Below, piece after piece: positions 8,809-18,194 of a DNA stretch of 64,000 nucleotides. A program made the translations under genes and the position numbers. The number at the start of each line of letters is the position of its first letter. Within the stretch, counting starts at the first letter, position 1. Source of the DNA: DATBVX01 sp963696675 (GTDB lineage Bacteria > Pseudomonadota > Gammaproteobacteria > Steroidobacterales > Steroidobacteraceae); contig CAVOLM010000059.1 of the NCBI GenBank assembly GCA_963696675.1, positions 1-64,000 of the forward strand, written 5' to 3'. The notes under the pieces are model-generated. The model ran no database searches. It saw nothing but the letters and a program-made list of their open reading frames with translations, and had not been told where the DNA came from.

Positions 8809-9607
8809 TCATTCCTCGCGCACCCAGCGCGCCATGCGTTTTTCCAGGAACGCACTCAATCCCTCTTGCCCTTCCTCGGACGCGCGTAGCCGCGCCAGCC
8901 TCTGCGCCGTGACGAGGCGTGCATCACGATCCGGCGCTCGGCCGGCGATCGACACTTCACGAATCAATTCTTTGGCTTCACGTTGTGCGGCGGGTCCGCC
9001 CTTCAGCAGTGCTGCCACGATCCTTTCCACAACCTGATCGAGCGAGGCGAGCGGTGCAGTCTCGTGAACCAGACCGATACGCTGCGCATCGGCGGCACTG
9101 ATCGGCTCGCCCGTCAGAACATATCGGCGCGCCTGGCGCGGGCCGATCGCAGCCACTACGAACGGCGAGATCATTGCGGGAAGGATCCCCAGCCGAATCT
9201 CGCTCAGCGAGAAACGCGCTTCGGCGCTGGCTATGGCAATGTCGCAGCACGCGATGAGACCCACGCCACCACCGAACACGTTGCCGTTGATCCGCGCCAC
9301 CGTCGGCTTCGTCAGAGTGTTCAACGTGGCGAGCATTTCGCCGAGCCGCAGCGCGTCCTGCAGGTTTTCTGACGGACTGGCCCGGGCCGCTGCGCGCATC
9401 GACTCGATGTCGGCGCCAGCGCAAAAGGTCGAGCCGGCTCCAGTCAAGACAATGACGCGCACTGTCGCGTCGCGCTCCAGCGTACTGAGCGTCGTGCCCA
9501 GTGCCGCGATGGCTGTCGGCATCGAGTGCATTGTGCTTGGCGGGGCGATTCAGCGTGACGGTTGCGACACCGCGTGCATCGACCGAGCCCAGTACTGAGG
9601 CAGTCAC
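8809..9607 (-). CDS. Enoyl-CoA hydratase/isomerase family protein; one frame break
   Basis: The start is GTG 9607 (VTASVLGSVDARGVATVTLN), just inside the end region of the thiolase gene. One extra base near 9520 splits the gene: RPAKHNAL continues as MPTAIAALG in the next frame. The oxyanion-hole segments GSTFCAGADIESM and NGNVFGGGVGLIACCDIAIA are present, as is the LSEIRLGILPA segment expected in methylglutaconyl- or enoyl-CoA hydratases. The A-x-x-A-D-I pattern and the HNA box place it in the crotonase superfamily. Length is about 265 residues. It is probably in one operon with the thiolase upstream and the SDR downstream, giving hydration and cleavage steps of a short acyl-CoA pathway. Confidence 0.88.
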
Positions 9608-9617
9608 GCCTGGCGAC

Positions 9618-10838
9618 CTAGCTGATTTCGATCGCGAGCGCGGTCGCTTCGCCGCCGCCAATACAAAGAGAGGCGACGCCGCGTTTCAAGGCCCGTTTGC
9701 GCAGGGCATGCAGCAGGGTTGCGGTGATGCGCGCTCCTGTGGCACCGATCGGATGCCCCAACGCGCAAGCGCCGCCATTCACATTCACACGCGCATGATC
9801 GAGATCCACGTCATGCATTGCAGCCATCGTGACACACGCAAACGCTTCGTTGATTTCGTATAAATCCACCTGACCCGGTTTCCAGTTGACGCGTTCCAGC
9901 AGCTTCTGGATTGCCCCGCCCGGAGCGGTGGTAAACCACTCGGGCGCTTGCGCCTGGCTCGTGTAACCGACGATGCGTGCCAGCGGCTTGAGCCCGCGCG
10001 CTTTCGCCCCTGCTTCGCTCATCAGCACAACTGCCGCCGCACCATCGGAGATCGATGAGGAACTCGCGGCCGTGACGGTGCCGTCCTTGTTGAAGGCCGG
10101 TTTCAGCGTCGGGATCTTGTCGATGTCGCAGGTGAACGGAGTCTCATCGCGCTCTACCACCGTTTCGCCCTTGCGACCCTTGACGGTCACAGCCGCGATC
10201 TCGGCGGCGAAGTCCCCGGCCTGAACTGCGCGCAGCGCGCGGCGTACGGACTCCGCCGCGAAAGCGTCCTGTTGAGCGCGTGAGAATCCGTACTTCGCTG
10301 CGGTGGCATCAGCGAAATGCCCCATCAACTTGCCATCGAAGGGACTCTGCAGGCCGTCGCGAAACATGTGATCGATCACTTCCCCGTGACCCATTCGATA
10401 TCCAGAGCGTGCCTTCGGCAGCAGGTACGGCGCATTGGACATCGACTCCAGGCCGCCTGCCACGACCACCTCGGCATCGCCAGCGCGGATCTGGTCGGCG
10501 GCCATCATGATTGCCTTCATTCCCGAGCCGCACATCTTATTGACCGTGGTCGCCGGAACCGACGCCGGAATTCCGGCGGCGAGCGCCGCCTGCCGCGCGG
10601 GCGCCTGACCGAGGTTGGCGGGCAGCACGCAGCCCATGATCACTTCCTGAATCTCGTCCGGCGACACGCCCGAATCCTTGAGTGCTGCGGCGATCGCGAC
10701 GCTGCCGAGCTCGATAGCGCTGACGGGATTGAATGCGCCCAGAAACGCGCCGATCGGCGTGCGGCGGGCGGCAAGAATGACCACAGGCGAGTTCTGCACA
10801 GTTTCTCCGGGCGACTTCTCGAGCCGCCAATCCTTCAC
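9618..10838 (-). CDS. Acetyl-CoA C-acyltransferase (thiolase)
   Basis: This is a full-length thiolase with the nucleophile Cys in NKMCGSGMKAIM. The second active-site region is NVNGGACALGHPIGATGARI, and the C-terminal Cys lies in SLCIGGGEATALAIE. The open frame begins at GTG 10838. A second GTG at 10799 has GGAGAA just upstream and gives the usual thiolase N terminus (VQNSPVVILAARRTPIG), so it may be the real start (about 393 residues). The enzyme condenses or cleaves acetoacetyl-CoA/3-oxoacyl-CoA. It is the first gene of the minus-strand run and is divergent from icmF; the 118 bases between them should hold both promoters. Confidence 0.93.
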   Translation of the reverse strand: MKDWRLEKSPGETVQNSPVVILAARRTPIGAFLGAFNPVSAIELGSVAIAAALKDSGVSPDEIQEVIMGCVLPANLGQAPARQAALAAGIPASVPATTVNKMCGSGMKAIMMAADQIRAGDAEVVVAGGLESMSNAPYLLPKARSGYRMGHGEVIDHMFRDGLQSPFDGKLMGHFADATAAKYGFSRAQQDAFAAESVRRALRAVQAGDFAAEIAAVTVKGRKGETVVERDETPFTCDIDKIPTLKPAFNKDGTVTAASSSSISDGAAAVVLMSEAGAKARGLKPLARIVGYTSQAQAPEWFTTAPGGAIQKLLERVNWKPGQVDLYEINEAFACVTMAAMHDVDLDHARVNVNGGACALGHPIGATGARITATLLHALRKRALKRGVASLCIGGGEATALAIEIS

Positions 10839-10956
10839 TCAACGACACGATGCGGACGCGAATTATAGGCTGCCCGCACGCAGCTCGCGGGTGCGCTTGC
10901 GCGTTCGGACTGATAGACTTCAGTTCCCTTTCTCAGCACGTAAGCCTTGATTTCCA

Positions 10957-13900
10957 ATGGGTATTCCTGCTGCTGAGCTCGACGAGAGCCGCGCCCTGGA
11001 GCGCGCGCCCCTGCGCTTCGTCAGTGCCGCGTCCCTGTTCGATGGGCACGACGCCGCCATCAACATCATCCGCCGCATCCTGCAGGCACATGGCGCCGAG
11101 GTGATCCACCTCGGGCATAACCGCAGTGTCTCCGACATCGTCCGCGCGGCGATCCAGGAAGACGCCGACGGTATCGCGGTCAGCTCCTACCAGGGCGGGC
11201 ACAACGAATACTTCCGCTACATGGTGGACATGCTGCGCGACCTCAAGGCCGAGCACATCCGCGTCGTCGTTGGTGGTGGCGGCACCATCTCCCCGGATGA
11301 GATTGCGGCGCTCGAAGCCTACGGCATCGAGAAGATCTATAGCCCCGAAGACGGCCGGCAGATGGGGCTCGACGGCATGATCGAGGACGTGTTCCGCCGG
11401 GTGCGGGCTTACAGCAAGCCGCGCTACGAATTCCGGCCGTTCGGTCCGCGCGAGTATCAGCAGATCGCCAGGACGATCTCGGTTCTCGAGGGCTCGAGCG
11501 ATGCGGGGCATTCGCTCGAGACCATCCGGCGTGCGCTTGCCAAGAGCGAACGTCGTGCGCCGGTGGTCGGAATCACCGGTACGGGCGGTGCGGGCAAGAG
11601 CTCACTCAATGACGAGCTTCTTAACCGCTTCGTGCGTCACTTCCCGGATCGGCAGATCGCGGTCGTCGCCATGGATCCCACGCGGCGGCGATCGGGTGGT
11701 GCGCTGCTCGGCGATCGCATCCGCATGAACAGCCTCAGCAACGAACGCATCTTCATGCGCTCGCTCGCCACCCGCCGCCAGCATCTGGCCACCAGCGCGG
11801 TGCTCGCCGACACGATTGCGCTGCTCAAGTTCGCGGGCTTCGACCTGATCGTGGTCGAAACCGCCGGCATCGGGCAGAGCGACAGCGAGATCGCCGATCT
11901 GGCAGACCTGTCGATGTATGTGATGACGAGCGAATACGGCGCACCGAGCCAGCTCGAAAAGATCGACATGCTCGATTTCGCCGATTTCATCGTCATCAAC
12001 AAGTTCGAAAAGCGCGGCGGCGAGGATGCGCTGCGCGATGTGCGCAAGCAGTGGCGGCGCAATCATCCCAAGGAACGTGTGGCTGACGATGCGGTTCCCG
12101 TGTTTCCGACCATCGCCAGCCAGTTCAATGATGCGGGCGTCAACCGCCTGTTCACGGCGCTCTGCCAGCGTCTGGAAGCGGAACCGGTGGGCGGCAAGAG
12201 CTGGAAACTCGCCGGTCATCACATCGATGAGCTACCGCGGCGCGACCCGGTGATTCCAGGAGAGCGGGTGCGCTATCTCGCCGAAATCGCAGCCGACGGG
12301 CGCAAGGTGCGTGAATCGATCGAGCGCAGAGCGCGTGCGGCGAGTCGCGCGCAAGGCCTGCACGAATCACTCGAGGCGCTGGGCGACCCTTCGCTTCCGG
12401 AGCCGTTGGAGCCCTTCACGGATGCGGCAATCAGCGACACCGGGGATGTTTCCCGGTCGACTTTGCGTCGGGCGTACAACCAGGCGCTCGCGGAGGTCGG
12501 CACCGAAGGTGTCGAGCTGCTGAAGCGCTGGCCAGCGCGAGCTCGGGCCGCCACCGAAGAACAGTACCGATACCAGGTGCGCGGGCGCGAGATTACCGGC
12601 GAGAACTACAGCGAGACGCTGAGCCACCAGAAGATCCCGAAGATCGCGGTGCCGAAGCTGCACGACTGGGGCGATCTGCTCACCTTCCTGATGAAGGAGA
12701 ATCTGCCGGGCGCTTATCCGTATACGGCAGGCGTCTATCCATATCGGCGCGAAGAAGAAGACCCGACACGCATGTTTGCCGGCGAGGGCACGCCGGAGCG
12801 TACCAACCGCCGTTTCCACTACCTGGCGGGTGGACACGAGGCGACACGCCTGTCGACCGCGTTCGATTCGACCACGCTCTACGGCGAAGACCCCGACGAG
12901 CGGCCGGACATCTACGGACGCACCGGCAACTCGGGTGTCTCGATCGCGACGCTCGATGACATGAAGCGCCTGTATTCGGGCTTCGACCTGTGCGCGCCAA
13001 GCACCTCGGTGTCGATGACGATCAACGGACCCGCGCCGATGATCCTCGCGATGTTCATGAATACCGCGATCGATCAGCGCGTCGAGCGGTATCTGCGCGA
13101 GAGTGGCGGCTGGCCGGAAGCGCAGCGCAAGATCGCGGCGCTCGGCCAGGAGCGCTCGCTCCCGCAATATCGTGGCGAGTTGCCCGCAGGCCATGACGGT
13201 TCGGGCCTTGCGCTCCTCGGTGTGTCCGGGGATCGGATCCTCGATCGCGAGACATACGAGAAGATCCGCGCCGAAGCGTTATCGCTGGTGCGTGGCACGG
13301 TGCAGGCCGACATCCTGAAAGAGGACCAGGCGCAAAACACCTGCATTTTCTCGACCGAGTTCGCGTTGCGGATGATGGGCGACGTGCAGGCGTATTTCAG
13401 CGAACGCGGCGTGCGCAACTTCTACTCGGTGTCGATCTCCGGCTATCACATCGCCGAAGCCGGCGCGAACCCGATCTCGCAGCTCGCGTTCACGCTCGCC
13501 AATGGTTTCACGATCGTCGAGTACTACCTGAGCCGCGGCATGAAGATCGACGATTTCGCGCCGAACCTCTCGTTCTTCTTCTCCAATGGCATGGATCCGG
13601 AGTACGCGGTGATTGGCCGGGTGGCACGGCGCATCTGGGCGCGCGCGATGCGAGATCTGTATTCGGCCGGCCCACGCAGCCAGATGCTCAAGTACCACAT
13701 CCAGACGTCCGGCCGGAGCCTGCATGCGCGTGAAATACAGTTCAACGACATTCGCACGACGCTGCAGGCGCTCTACGCGCTGTTCGACAACTGCAACAGC
13801 CTGCACACCAATGCGTACGACGAGGCGCTGACGACGCCCACCGAGGAGAGCGTGCGACGCGCGGTGGCGATCCAGCTCATCATCAATCGCGAGCTCGGGC

Positions 13901-14394
13901 TCAACAAGAATCAGAACCCGTGGCAGGGGTCCTTCCTGGTCGATCAACTCACCGACCTGGTGGAGGAGGCGGTCTACCAGGAGTTCGATCGCATCGCCGA
14001 GCGCGGCGGGGTTCTCGGAGCCATGGAAACGATGTACCAGCGCGGGCGCATCCAGGAAGAGAGCCTCTATTACGAATCACGCAAGCACGACGGCTCCTTG
14101 CCGCTCATCGGCGTCAATACGTTTCTTGCCAGCGGGGATGCCGTCGAGGAAGTGCGCGGCGCGGAGCTGATTCGCTCCACCGAAGAAGAGAAGCAGGGCC
14201 AGGTCACCGGCGTGCGCGACTTTCAGGCCCGTCATGCGCAGGAGAGCACCACGGCACTCGAACGCCTGCAGGCCGTCGCTGCAGGCCGCGGCAACGTTTT
14301 TGCGGAATTGATGGAATCCGTAAAGGTGTGCTCGCTGGGCCAGATCTCGCGAGCACTCTACGAAGTGGGCGGGCAGTATCGCCGCAACGTTTAG
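10957..14394 (+). CDS. icmF: Fused isobutyryl-CoA mutase (IcmF): B12 domain, G-protein chaperone, mutase
   Basis: This is a single 1145-residue protein. It has an N-terminal cobalamin-binding domain (SLFDGHDAAINIIRRIL, then VVVGGGGTIS). A MeaB-like GTPase follows, with P-loop TGTGGAGKSS near residue 205. The large C-terminal TIM-barrel mutase contains SGYHIAEAGANP. Two specificity positions can be read: Phe in TRMFAGEGTPERTN and Gln in KEDQAQNTCIF. From memory, methylmalonyl-CoA mutases have Tyr and Arg there, so this is the isobutyryl/n-butyryl- (or isovaleryl/pivalyl-) CoA type, not methylmalonyl-CoA mutase. It is intact and slightly longer than the usual ~1090-1100 residues. It is divergent from the thiolase operon. 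Confidence 0.93.
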   Translation: MGIPAAELDESRALERAPLRFVSAASLFDGHDAAINIIRRILQAHGAEVIHLGHNRSVSDIVRAAIQEDADGIAVSSYQGGHNEYFRYMVDMLRDLKAEHIRVVVGGGGTISPDEIAALEAYGIEKIYSPEDGRQMGLDGMIEDVFRRVRAYSKPRYEFRPFGPREYQQIARTISVLEGSSDAGHSLETIRRALAKSERRAPVVGITGTGGAGKSSLNDELLNRFVRHFPDRQIAVVAMDPTRRRSGGALLGDRIRMNSLSNERIFMRSLATRRQHLATSAVLADTIALLKFAGFDLIVVETAGIGQSDSEIADLADLSMYVMTSEYGAPSQLEKIDMLDFADFIVINKFEKRGGEDALRDVRKQWRRNHPKERVADDAVPVFPTIASQFNDAGVNRLFTALCQRLEAEPVGGKSWKLAGHHIDELPRRDPVIPGERVRYLAEIAADGRKVRESIERRARAASRAQGLHESLEALGDPSLPEPLEPFTDAAISDTGDVSRSTLRRAYNQALAEVGTEGVELLKRWPARARAATEEQYRYQVRGREITGENYSETLSHQKIPKIAVPKLHDWGDLLTFLMKENLPGAYPYTAGVYPYRREEEDPTRMFAGEGTPERTNRRFHYLAGGHEATRLSTAFDSTTLYGEDPDERPDIYGRTGNSGVSIATLDDMKRLYSGFDLCAPSTSVSMTINGPAPMILAMFMNTAIDQRVERYLRESGGWPEAQRKIAALGQERSLPQYRGELPAGHDGSGLALLGVSGDRILDRETYEKIRAEALSLVRGTVQADILKEDQAQNTCIFSTEFALRMMGDVQAYFSERGVRNFYSVSISGYHIAEAGANPISQLAFTLANGFTIVEYYLSRGMKIDDFAPNLSFFFSNGMDPEYAVIGRVARRIWARAMRDLYSAGPRSQMLKYHIQTSGRSLHAREIQFNDIRTTLQALYALFDNCNSLHTNAYDEALTTPTEESVRRAVAIQLIINRELGLNKNQNPWQGSFLVDQLTDLVEEAVYQEFDRIAERGGVLGAMETMYQRGRIQEESLYYESRKHDGSLPLIGVNTFLASGDAVEEVRGAELIRSTEEEKQGQVTGVRDFQARHAQESTTALERLQAVAAGRGNVFAELMESVKVCSLGQISRALYEVGGQYRRNV

Positions 14395-14399
14395 CTTCC

Positions 14400-15170
14400 C
14401 TATGCCGTCTGCTGCGCAGGCGCGCGCGGCTCCTCCTCAGCTTCGAGATCAGGCTCACCCAGGTGCAGGAGCACGATTCGCCGCGCGGCATCTCGAAGGT
14501 GTGCCGCCGCCTCGTGGTGTTCGGTTTGCGGCACCAGGCTGGGCAGTAGCTCGACGGTGATCGGCGCGGGCGTCGGAATCACGCTGCTGGAGGAGAGTAC
14601 CGTGCGCGTGCCGCGAATCACGGCGGGAGTGACGGTGCAATTCGCACGCACGGCGGTGGCAAACGCGCCGGTATGAAAGCGCAGCAATCCGGGCCGGGTC
14701 GAAAACGTCCCCTCGGGGAAGAACACCAACGACTGTCCTGTGCTCGCACGTCTTAGGACCCGGCGGGCGTCCATGGCCCCCTTGTGACGATTGTGCCGGT
14801 CGACGAATTCCGAGCCGATCCGTCGCAACAACCGGCTCGCGAGCGGCACGCGGTCCATTTCCTTCTTGATGACGAACGCGAAGCGCGGCGGCAGGGCGGC
14901 GGTGAGCACCAGGCCATCCAGGTAGCTCGCGTGATTGGCCACCACGATGCAGCGCTCCGCCGGCAGACGCTCGGCGCCGAAGACTCTGAGCCTTACTCCC
15001 CAGGCAGCAAAAACCGCTCGAGCCGTGAGGCGTGCGATACGGCGCCGCTGCTCGAGTCCCGGCACCAGCAGCATCGCGACGAGCGCGAGCAGGGCGAGGA
15101 GCACGAACACCGCCCAGCAATACACGCCGTAGCTCACGCGCAACGGCCATTTGAGAAGCTTCATCAACAC
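14400..15170 (-). CDS. plsC: 1-acyl-sn-glycerol-3-phosphate acyltransferase family protein
   Basis: This 256-residue PlsC-type acyltransferase has an N-terminal membrane segment (residues ~10-37, VLLALLALVAMLLVPG). The catalytic NHASYLDG motif (H-x4-D) and the phosphate/glycerol-binding FPEGTFSTR motif are present. It would acylate lysophosphatidate or a related lysophospholipid at the inner membrane. It ends five bases from the end of icmF (convergent) and is divergent from xerD. Several plsC-like paralogues commonly occur in one genome, so this need not be the essential PlsC. Confidence 0.88.
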   Translation of the reverse strand: MLMKLLKWPLRVSYGVYCWAVFVLLALLALVAMLLVPGLEQRRRIARLTARAVFAAWGVRLRVFGAERLPAERCIVVANHASYLDGLVLTAALPPRFAFVIKKEMDRVPLASRLLRRIGSEFVDRHNRHKGAMDARRVLRRASTGQSLVFFPEGTFSTRPGLLRFHTGAFATAVRANCTVTPAVIRGTRTVLSSSSVIPTPAPITVELLPSLVPQTEHHEAAAHLRDAARRIVLLHLGEPDLEAEEEPRAPAQQTA

Positions 15171-15385
15171 ATCGTTCAGGTCCGGGGAAACGCTGTCTGC
15201 GACACAGGTAACGGTGGGAGGGGTGTGAACTGCTTCTCTTTATGTTAACGGAGGCCGCATTCTGTGAATGTAATCACGCCTAGGGGGGTACCCCGTCCGC
15301 ATACTCCCCGGGCATTTTGCGTGATGGCGCAGGCGCTTGCATATCCACACGCCTGCATTCAACCGCAAGGACAGATCCGGCAGGC

Positions 15386-16339
15386 ATGAGTTCAGCAGTC
15401 AAGAAAGCGGTAGACCTGAAGTCTGCATCGCAGGCGGAAAGGACGGCAGACGAGCCGGACCCGGTCGTTAACCGTTTCCTCGAAGCCGTCTGGATGGAGC
15501 GCGGGCTTTCGCCCAATACGCTGGCCGCGTACCGCGCCGACCTCACGGCGCTCAATCGCTGGCTCGAGCGCAAAGATATCCCGATCATCAAGACGGCTCG
15601 CAACGACCTGCTGGGGTTCATCGCCTGGCGAGTGGAAGCCGGCGCCCGTCCCCGTTCAACCGCGCGGCAGCTCTCGAGCTTCCGCCGCTTCTTCCGTTAC
15701 CTCGCACGCGAAGGAATGATCAGCGAGGATCCTACCGCGCAGATCGCGATGCCCAAGATCGGACGCTCGCTGCCGAAGTCGCTGACCGAAGATGAGGTCG
15801 AGTCGTTGCTGATGGCGCCGACTGTGACGGATCCGCTCGGTCACCGCGATCGCACGATGCTCGAAGTGCTCTATGCCACGGGGCTCAGGGTCTCCGAGCT
15901 CGTCAACCTCAAGCACAACCAGGTCAACCTGAACCAGGGCGTGCTGCGGATCGTCGGCAAGGGCAATCGTGAGCGGCTGATACCGCTCGGCGAAGAAGCG
16001 GTGCGTTGGCTGCAGCAGTTCGTTCAGGGCCCGCGCGCCGAGATCCTGCTCGAGCGCCAGACGGATTTCCTGTTCCCCACGCGTCGCGGCGACAAGATGA
16101 CGCGCCAGGCCTTCTGGCACATCATCAAGCGCTACGCGCGCAAGGCCGGCGTGCAGAAGGAACTGTCACCACACACGCTGCGTCATGCGTTCGCGACCCA
16201 CTTGCTGAACCACGGCGCGGACCTGCGCGTCGTGCAGATGCTGCTTGGGCACAGTGACCTTTCCACGACCCAGATCTACACCCACGTCGCGCGCGAGCGC
16301 ATGAAAGAGCTGCATTCGCAGCATCACCCGCGCGGCTGA
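15386..16339 (+). CDS. xerD: Site-specific tyrosine recombinase XerD
   Basis: The start is ATG 15386 (MSSAVKKAVDL); an upstream in-frame ATG at 15317 would only add low-complexity residues. The N-terminal SAM-like core-binding domain reads FLEAVWMERGLSPNTLAAYR. The catalytic domain has Arg in ATGLRVSELV, Lys in GKGNRERLIPLG, HTLRHAFATHLLNHGADLR for His/Arg, and GHSDLSTTQIYTHV with the second His and the Tyr nucleophile. The length of 317 residues fits XerD, which with XerC resolves chromosome dimers at dif. No dif-like site was seen here. Separation from other integrases rests on overall similarity, and it is not near any mobile element. dsbC follows, as in many gammaproteobacteria. Confidence 0.92.
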   Translation: MSSAVKKAVDLKSASQAERTADEPDPVVNRFLEAVWMERGLSPNTLAAYRADLTALNRWLERKDIPIIKTARNDLLGFIAWRVEAGARPRSTARQLSSFRRFFRYLAREGMISEDPTAQIAMPKIGRSLPKSLTEDEVESLLMAPTVTDPLGHRDRTMLEVLYATGLRVSELVNLKHNQVNLNQGVLRIVGKGNRERLIPLGEEAVRWLQQFVQGPRAEILLERQTDFLFPTRRGDKMTRQAFWHIIKRYARKAGVQKELSPHTLRHAFATHLLNHGADLRVVQMLLGHSDLSTTQIYTHVARERMKELHSQHHPRG

Positions 16340-16474
16340 ACCTGCTGGCCCCTCGCCGACAGGTACTAAACTTATTTTTCAGCTCCGCCGTTTGCTAGAC
16401 TGCGCGCCGCCATGGGCGTGAACCATCCTGCCTGCCTCGGGTCGAACAGCGCCAGTCAGCCTGGAGTCCGCGGC

Positions 16475-17222
16475 ATGTCCGAATTCAAACGCCTGGCCCA
16501 ATATTCGCTGTTGAGCGTGCTCACTTACATGGGCATCGCTGACGGCGTGGGCCGGAGACGAGGCTCCCGACCCGCGCGTGGACATCGCCAAGAAGATGCC
16601 GGGGGTCACCGTTGACCAGCTCAAGGCGACCCCGATCCCGGGCATCTACGAGTTCTCGAAGGGCGCAGACGTTGGTTATGTGACCAGTGACGGGCGCTAC
16701 TTTCTGGGTGGCGACCTCTACGACATCAAGGAAGGTGTGAACCTCACCGACCAGCGCCGCAGCGATGTGCGTCGGAAGGTGCTCAGTTCGCTGTCGGAGA
16801 GCGAATTGATCGTGTTCTCACCAAAGGATCCCAAGTACACGATCACCGTGTTCACGGATGTCGACTGCGGCTATTGCCGCAAGCTCCACAGCCAGATTGC
16901 GGATCTCAACCGCATGGGCGTGCGCGTACGCTACGCGTTCTACCCACGCGAGGGCCCGGGAAGCGAGTCCTGGAAGACTGCTGAAGCGGTCTGGTGCTCA
17001 GCCGACCGGCAGGATGCGCTGACGCGCGCTAAGCGCGGCGAGGCAATCAAGGCAAAGGACTGCGGAGCAACTCCGGTCGCGCGCGAGTACCAGATGGCGC
17101 TCGATCTCAACGTTCACGGCACGCCAGGAATCTTCACGCCAGCGGGCGACTACATCTCCGGGTACCTGCCGCCGCAGGACCTGGTTGCGCATCTCAAGTC
17201 GCTGGAACAGGGAAAGAAGTAG
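16475..17222 (+). CDS. dsbC: Thiol:disulfide interchange protein DsbC; frame break in the signal peptide
   Basis: The start is ATG 16475 (MSEFKRLAQYSLLSVLTYMG). One extra base near 16535 moves the frame, after which the sequence reads SLTAWAGDEAPDPRVDIAKK. The break lies inside the signal peptide and GTG 16578 is therefore a false start. The N-terminal dimerisation domain includes IPGIYEF and GRYFLGGDLYD. The thioredoxin domain carries FTDVDCGYCRKLH with the CGYC active site and cis-Pro in HGTPGIF. It is a periplasmic disulfide isomerase kept reduced by DsbD. It lies directly downstream of xerD and converges on fdxA with a five-base gap. Confidence 0.92.
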
Positions 17223-17227
17223 CTCGC

Positions 17228-17551
17228 TCAGCGCTCCAGGAGCTTGAGCTTGTCGGGTTTCCCCTCCCATTCCTTGGCATCGGCCGGGGCTTCGCCCTTC
17301 TCAGTGATCACCGGCCACTTGCGGGCGAGTTCCTTGTTGAGTGCCGTAAACTGCTCCTGACCCGCAGGTAATTCCTCCTCGGAAAAGATCGCCTCGACCG
17401 GGCATTCGGGCTCGCACAGTGTGCAGTCAATGCACTCGTCCGGGTCGATCACCAGGAAATTCGGTCCCTCGTGGAAGCAGTCGACCGGGCAGACCTCGAC
17501 GCAGTCCATGTACTTGCACTTGATGCAGTTTTCGGTGACGACGAATGTCAT
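17228..17551 (-). CDS. fdxA: Seven-iron ferredoxin FdxA
   Basis: ATG 17551 gives MTFVVTENCIKCKYMDCVEV, the standard FdxA N terminus of a 107-residue protein; an upstream GTG at 17557 is less likely. Two cluster motifs are visible: C-x2-C-x4-C-x3-CP (NCIKCKYMDCVEVCP) and C-x2-C-x2-C-x3-CP (ECIDCTLCEPECP). These give one [3Fe-4S]/[4Fe-4S] pair typical of the Azotobacter FdI-like family. The C-terminal extension (EEELPAGQEQF, LARKWPVIT) is also characteristic. It is a cytoplasmic electron carrier whose partners are not indicated by neighbours. Confidence 0.94.
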   Translation of the reverse strand: MTFVVTENCIKCKYMDCVEVCPVDCFHEGPNFLVIDPDECIDCTLCEPECPVEAIFSEEELPAGQEQFTALNKELARKWPVITEKGEAPADAKEWEGKPDKLKLLER

Positions 17552-17623
17552 GAGCACATGATCCGCGGCTGGTCCAGGGCGAGTTATTCTGCCACACGCG
17601 TTCCCCGGTGCCCTAGGAGCATG

Positions 17624-18175
17624 TCAGGCGAGCAGGTCGCTCCTGGCCCGGTCGCTGTCGGTGATGTGCAGTTCCTCGCGCCCGGCGGCGCGGTCCGCGA
17701 AGTAGCGTCGGAGCGCGAAAGTGCCGCTTTGAAATGCGATCTCCTCCCAGGGGATGTCGCGCTCCTCGACCAGCTTCACCTCGAGGCTTTCCGGACCGAC
17801 CCCGAAGCGAGGTTCGATGAGGTGGGCACGGAAGAACACGTGCACCTGGCGCGCGCGCAGGGCATGAAATATCGCCAGTATCGAGCCGATCTCGACCAGC
17901 GCCTCGGCCTCTTCAACCGCTTCACGTGCCGCCGCCTGCATCAACGTTTCGTCGTTCTCCATGAAACCTGCGGGGATCGTCCAGTAGCCCAGGCGCGGCT
18001 CGATCGCGCGGCGACAGATCAGGATCTTCCCCTCCCACTCCGGCACGCAGCCAGCGACCAGCTTCGGATTCTGATAGTGGATCGTCCCGCAGCTCTCGCA
18101 GACGAAGCGGGGCAGGTGATCACCCGGCGGGACTCTCAGGCTGACGCGTTGCCCGCAGGCACTGCAGAAGTTCAT
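17624..18175 (-). CDS. Nudix hydrolase with N-terminal zinc ribbon
   Basis: ATG 18175 gives MNFCSACGQRVSLRV. The start was chosen because it directly precedes the zinc ribbon (CSACG then CESCG), and upstream codons run into the autotransporter gene end. The Nudix box GFMENDETLMQAAAREAVEEA fits G-x5-E-x7-REUxEE. Length is 183 residues. NudC-like zinc ribbon plus Nudix proteins hydrolyse NADH or other nucleoside diphosphate derivatives. This short form lacks the NudC N-terminal domain, so the substrate is undetermined. It follows the autotransporter region on the same strand. Confidence 0.85.
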   Translation of the reverse strand: MNFCSACGQRVSLRVPPGDHLPRFVCESCGTIHYQNPKLVAGCVPEWEGKILICRRAIEPRLGYWTIPAGFMENDETLMQAAAREAVEEAEALVEIGSILAIFHALRARQVHVFFRAHLIEPRFGVGPESLEVKLVEERDIPWEEIAFQSGTFALRRYFADRAAGREELHITDSDRARSDLLA

Positions 18176-18194
18176 GCCGGGTTCGCGCGCACCA

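Noticed and set aside
12367..13194. A 275-codon minus-strand frame within icmF
   Set aside because: It is antisense to the conserved mutase domain, with no recognisable protein features.
15386..16339. Tyrosine recombinase as a sign of an integrated element
   Set aside because: It matches housekeeping XerD, is followed by dsbC as usual, and there are no attachment repeats, phage genes or insertion sequences nearby.
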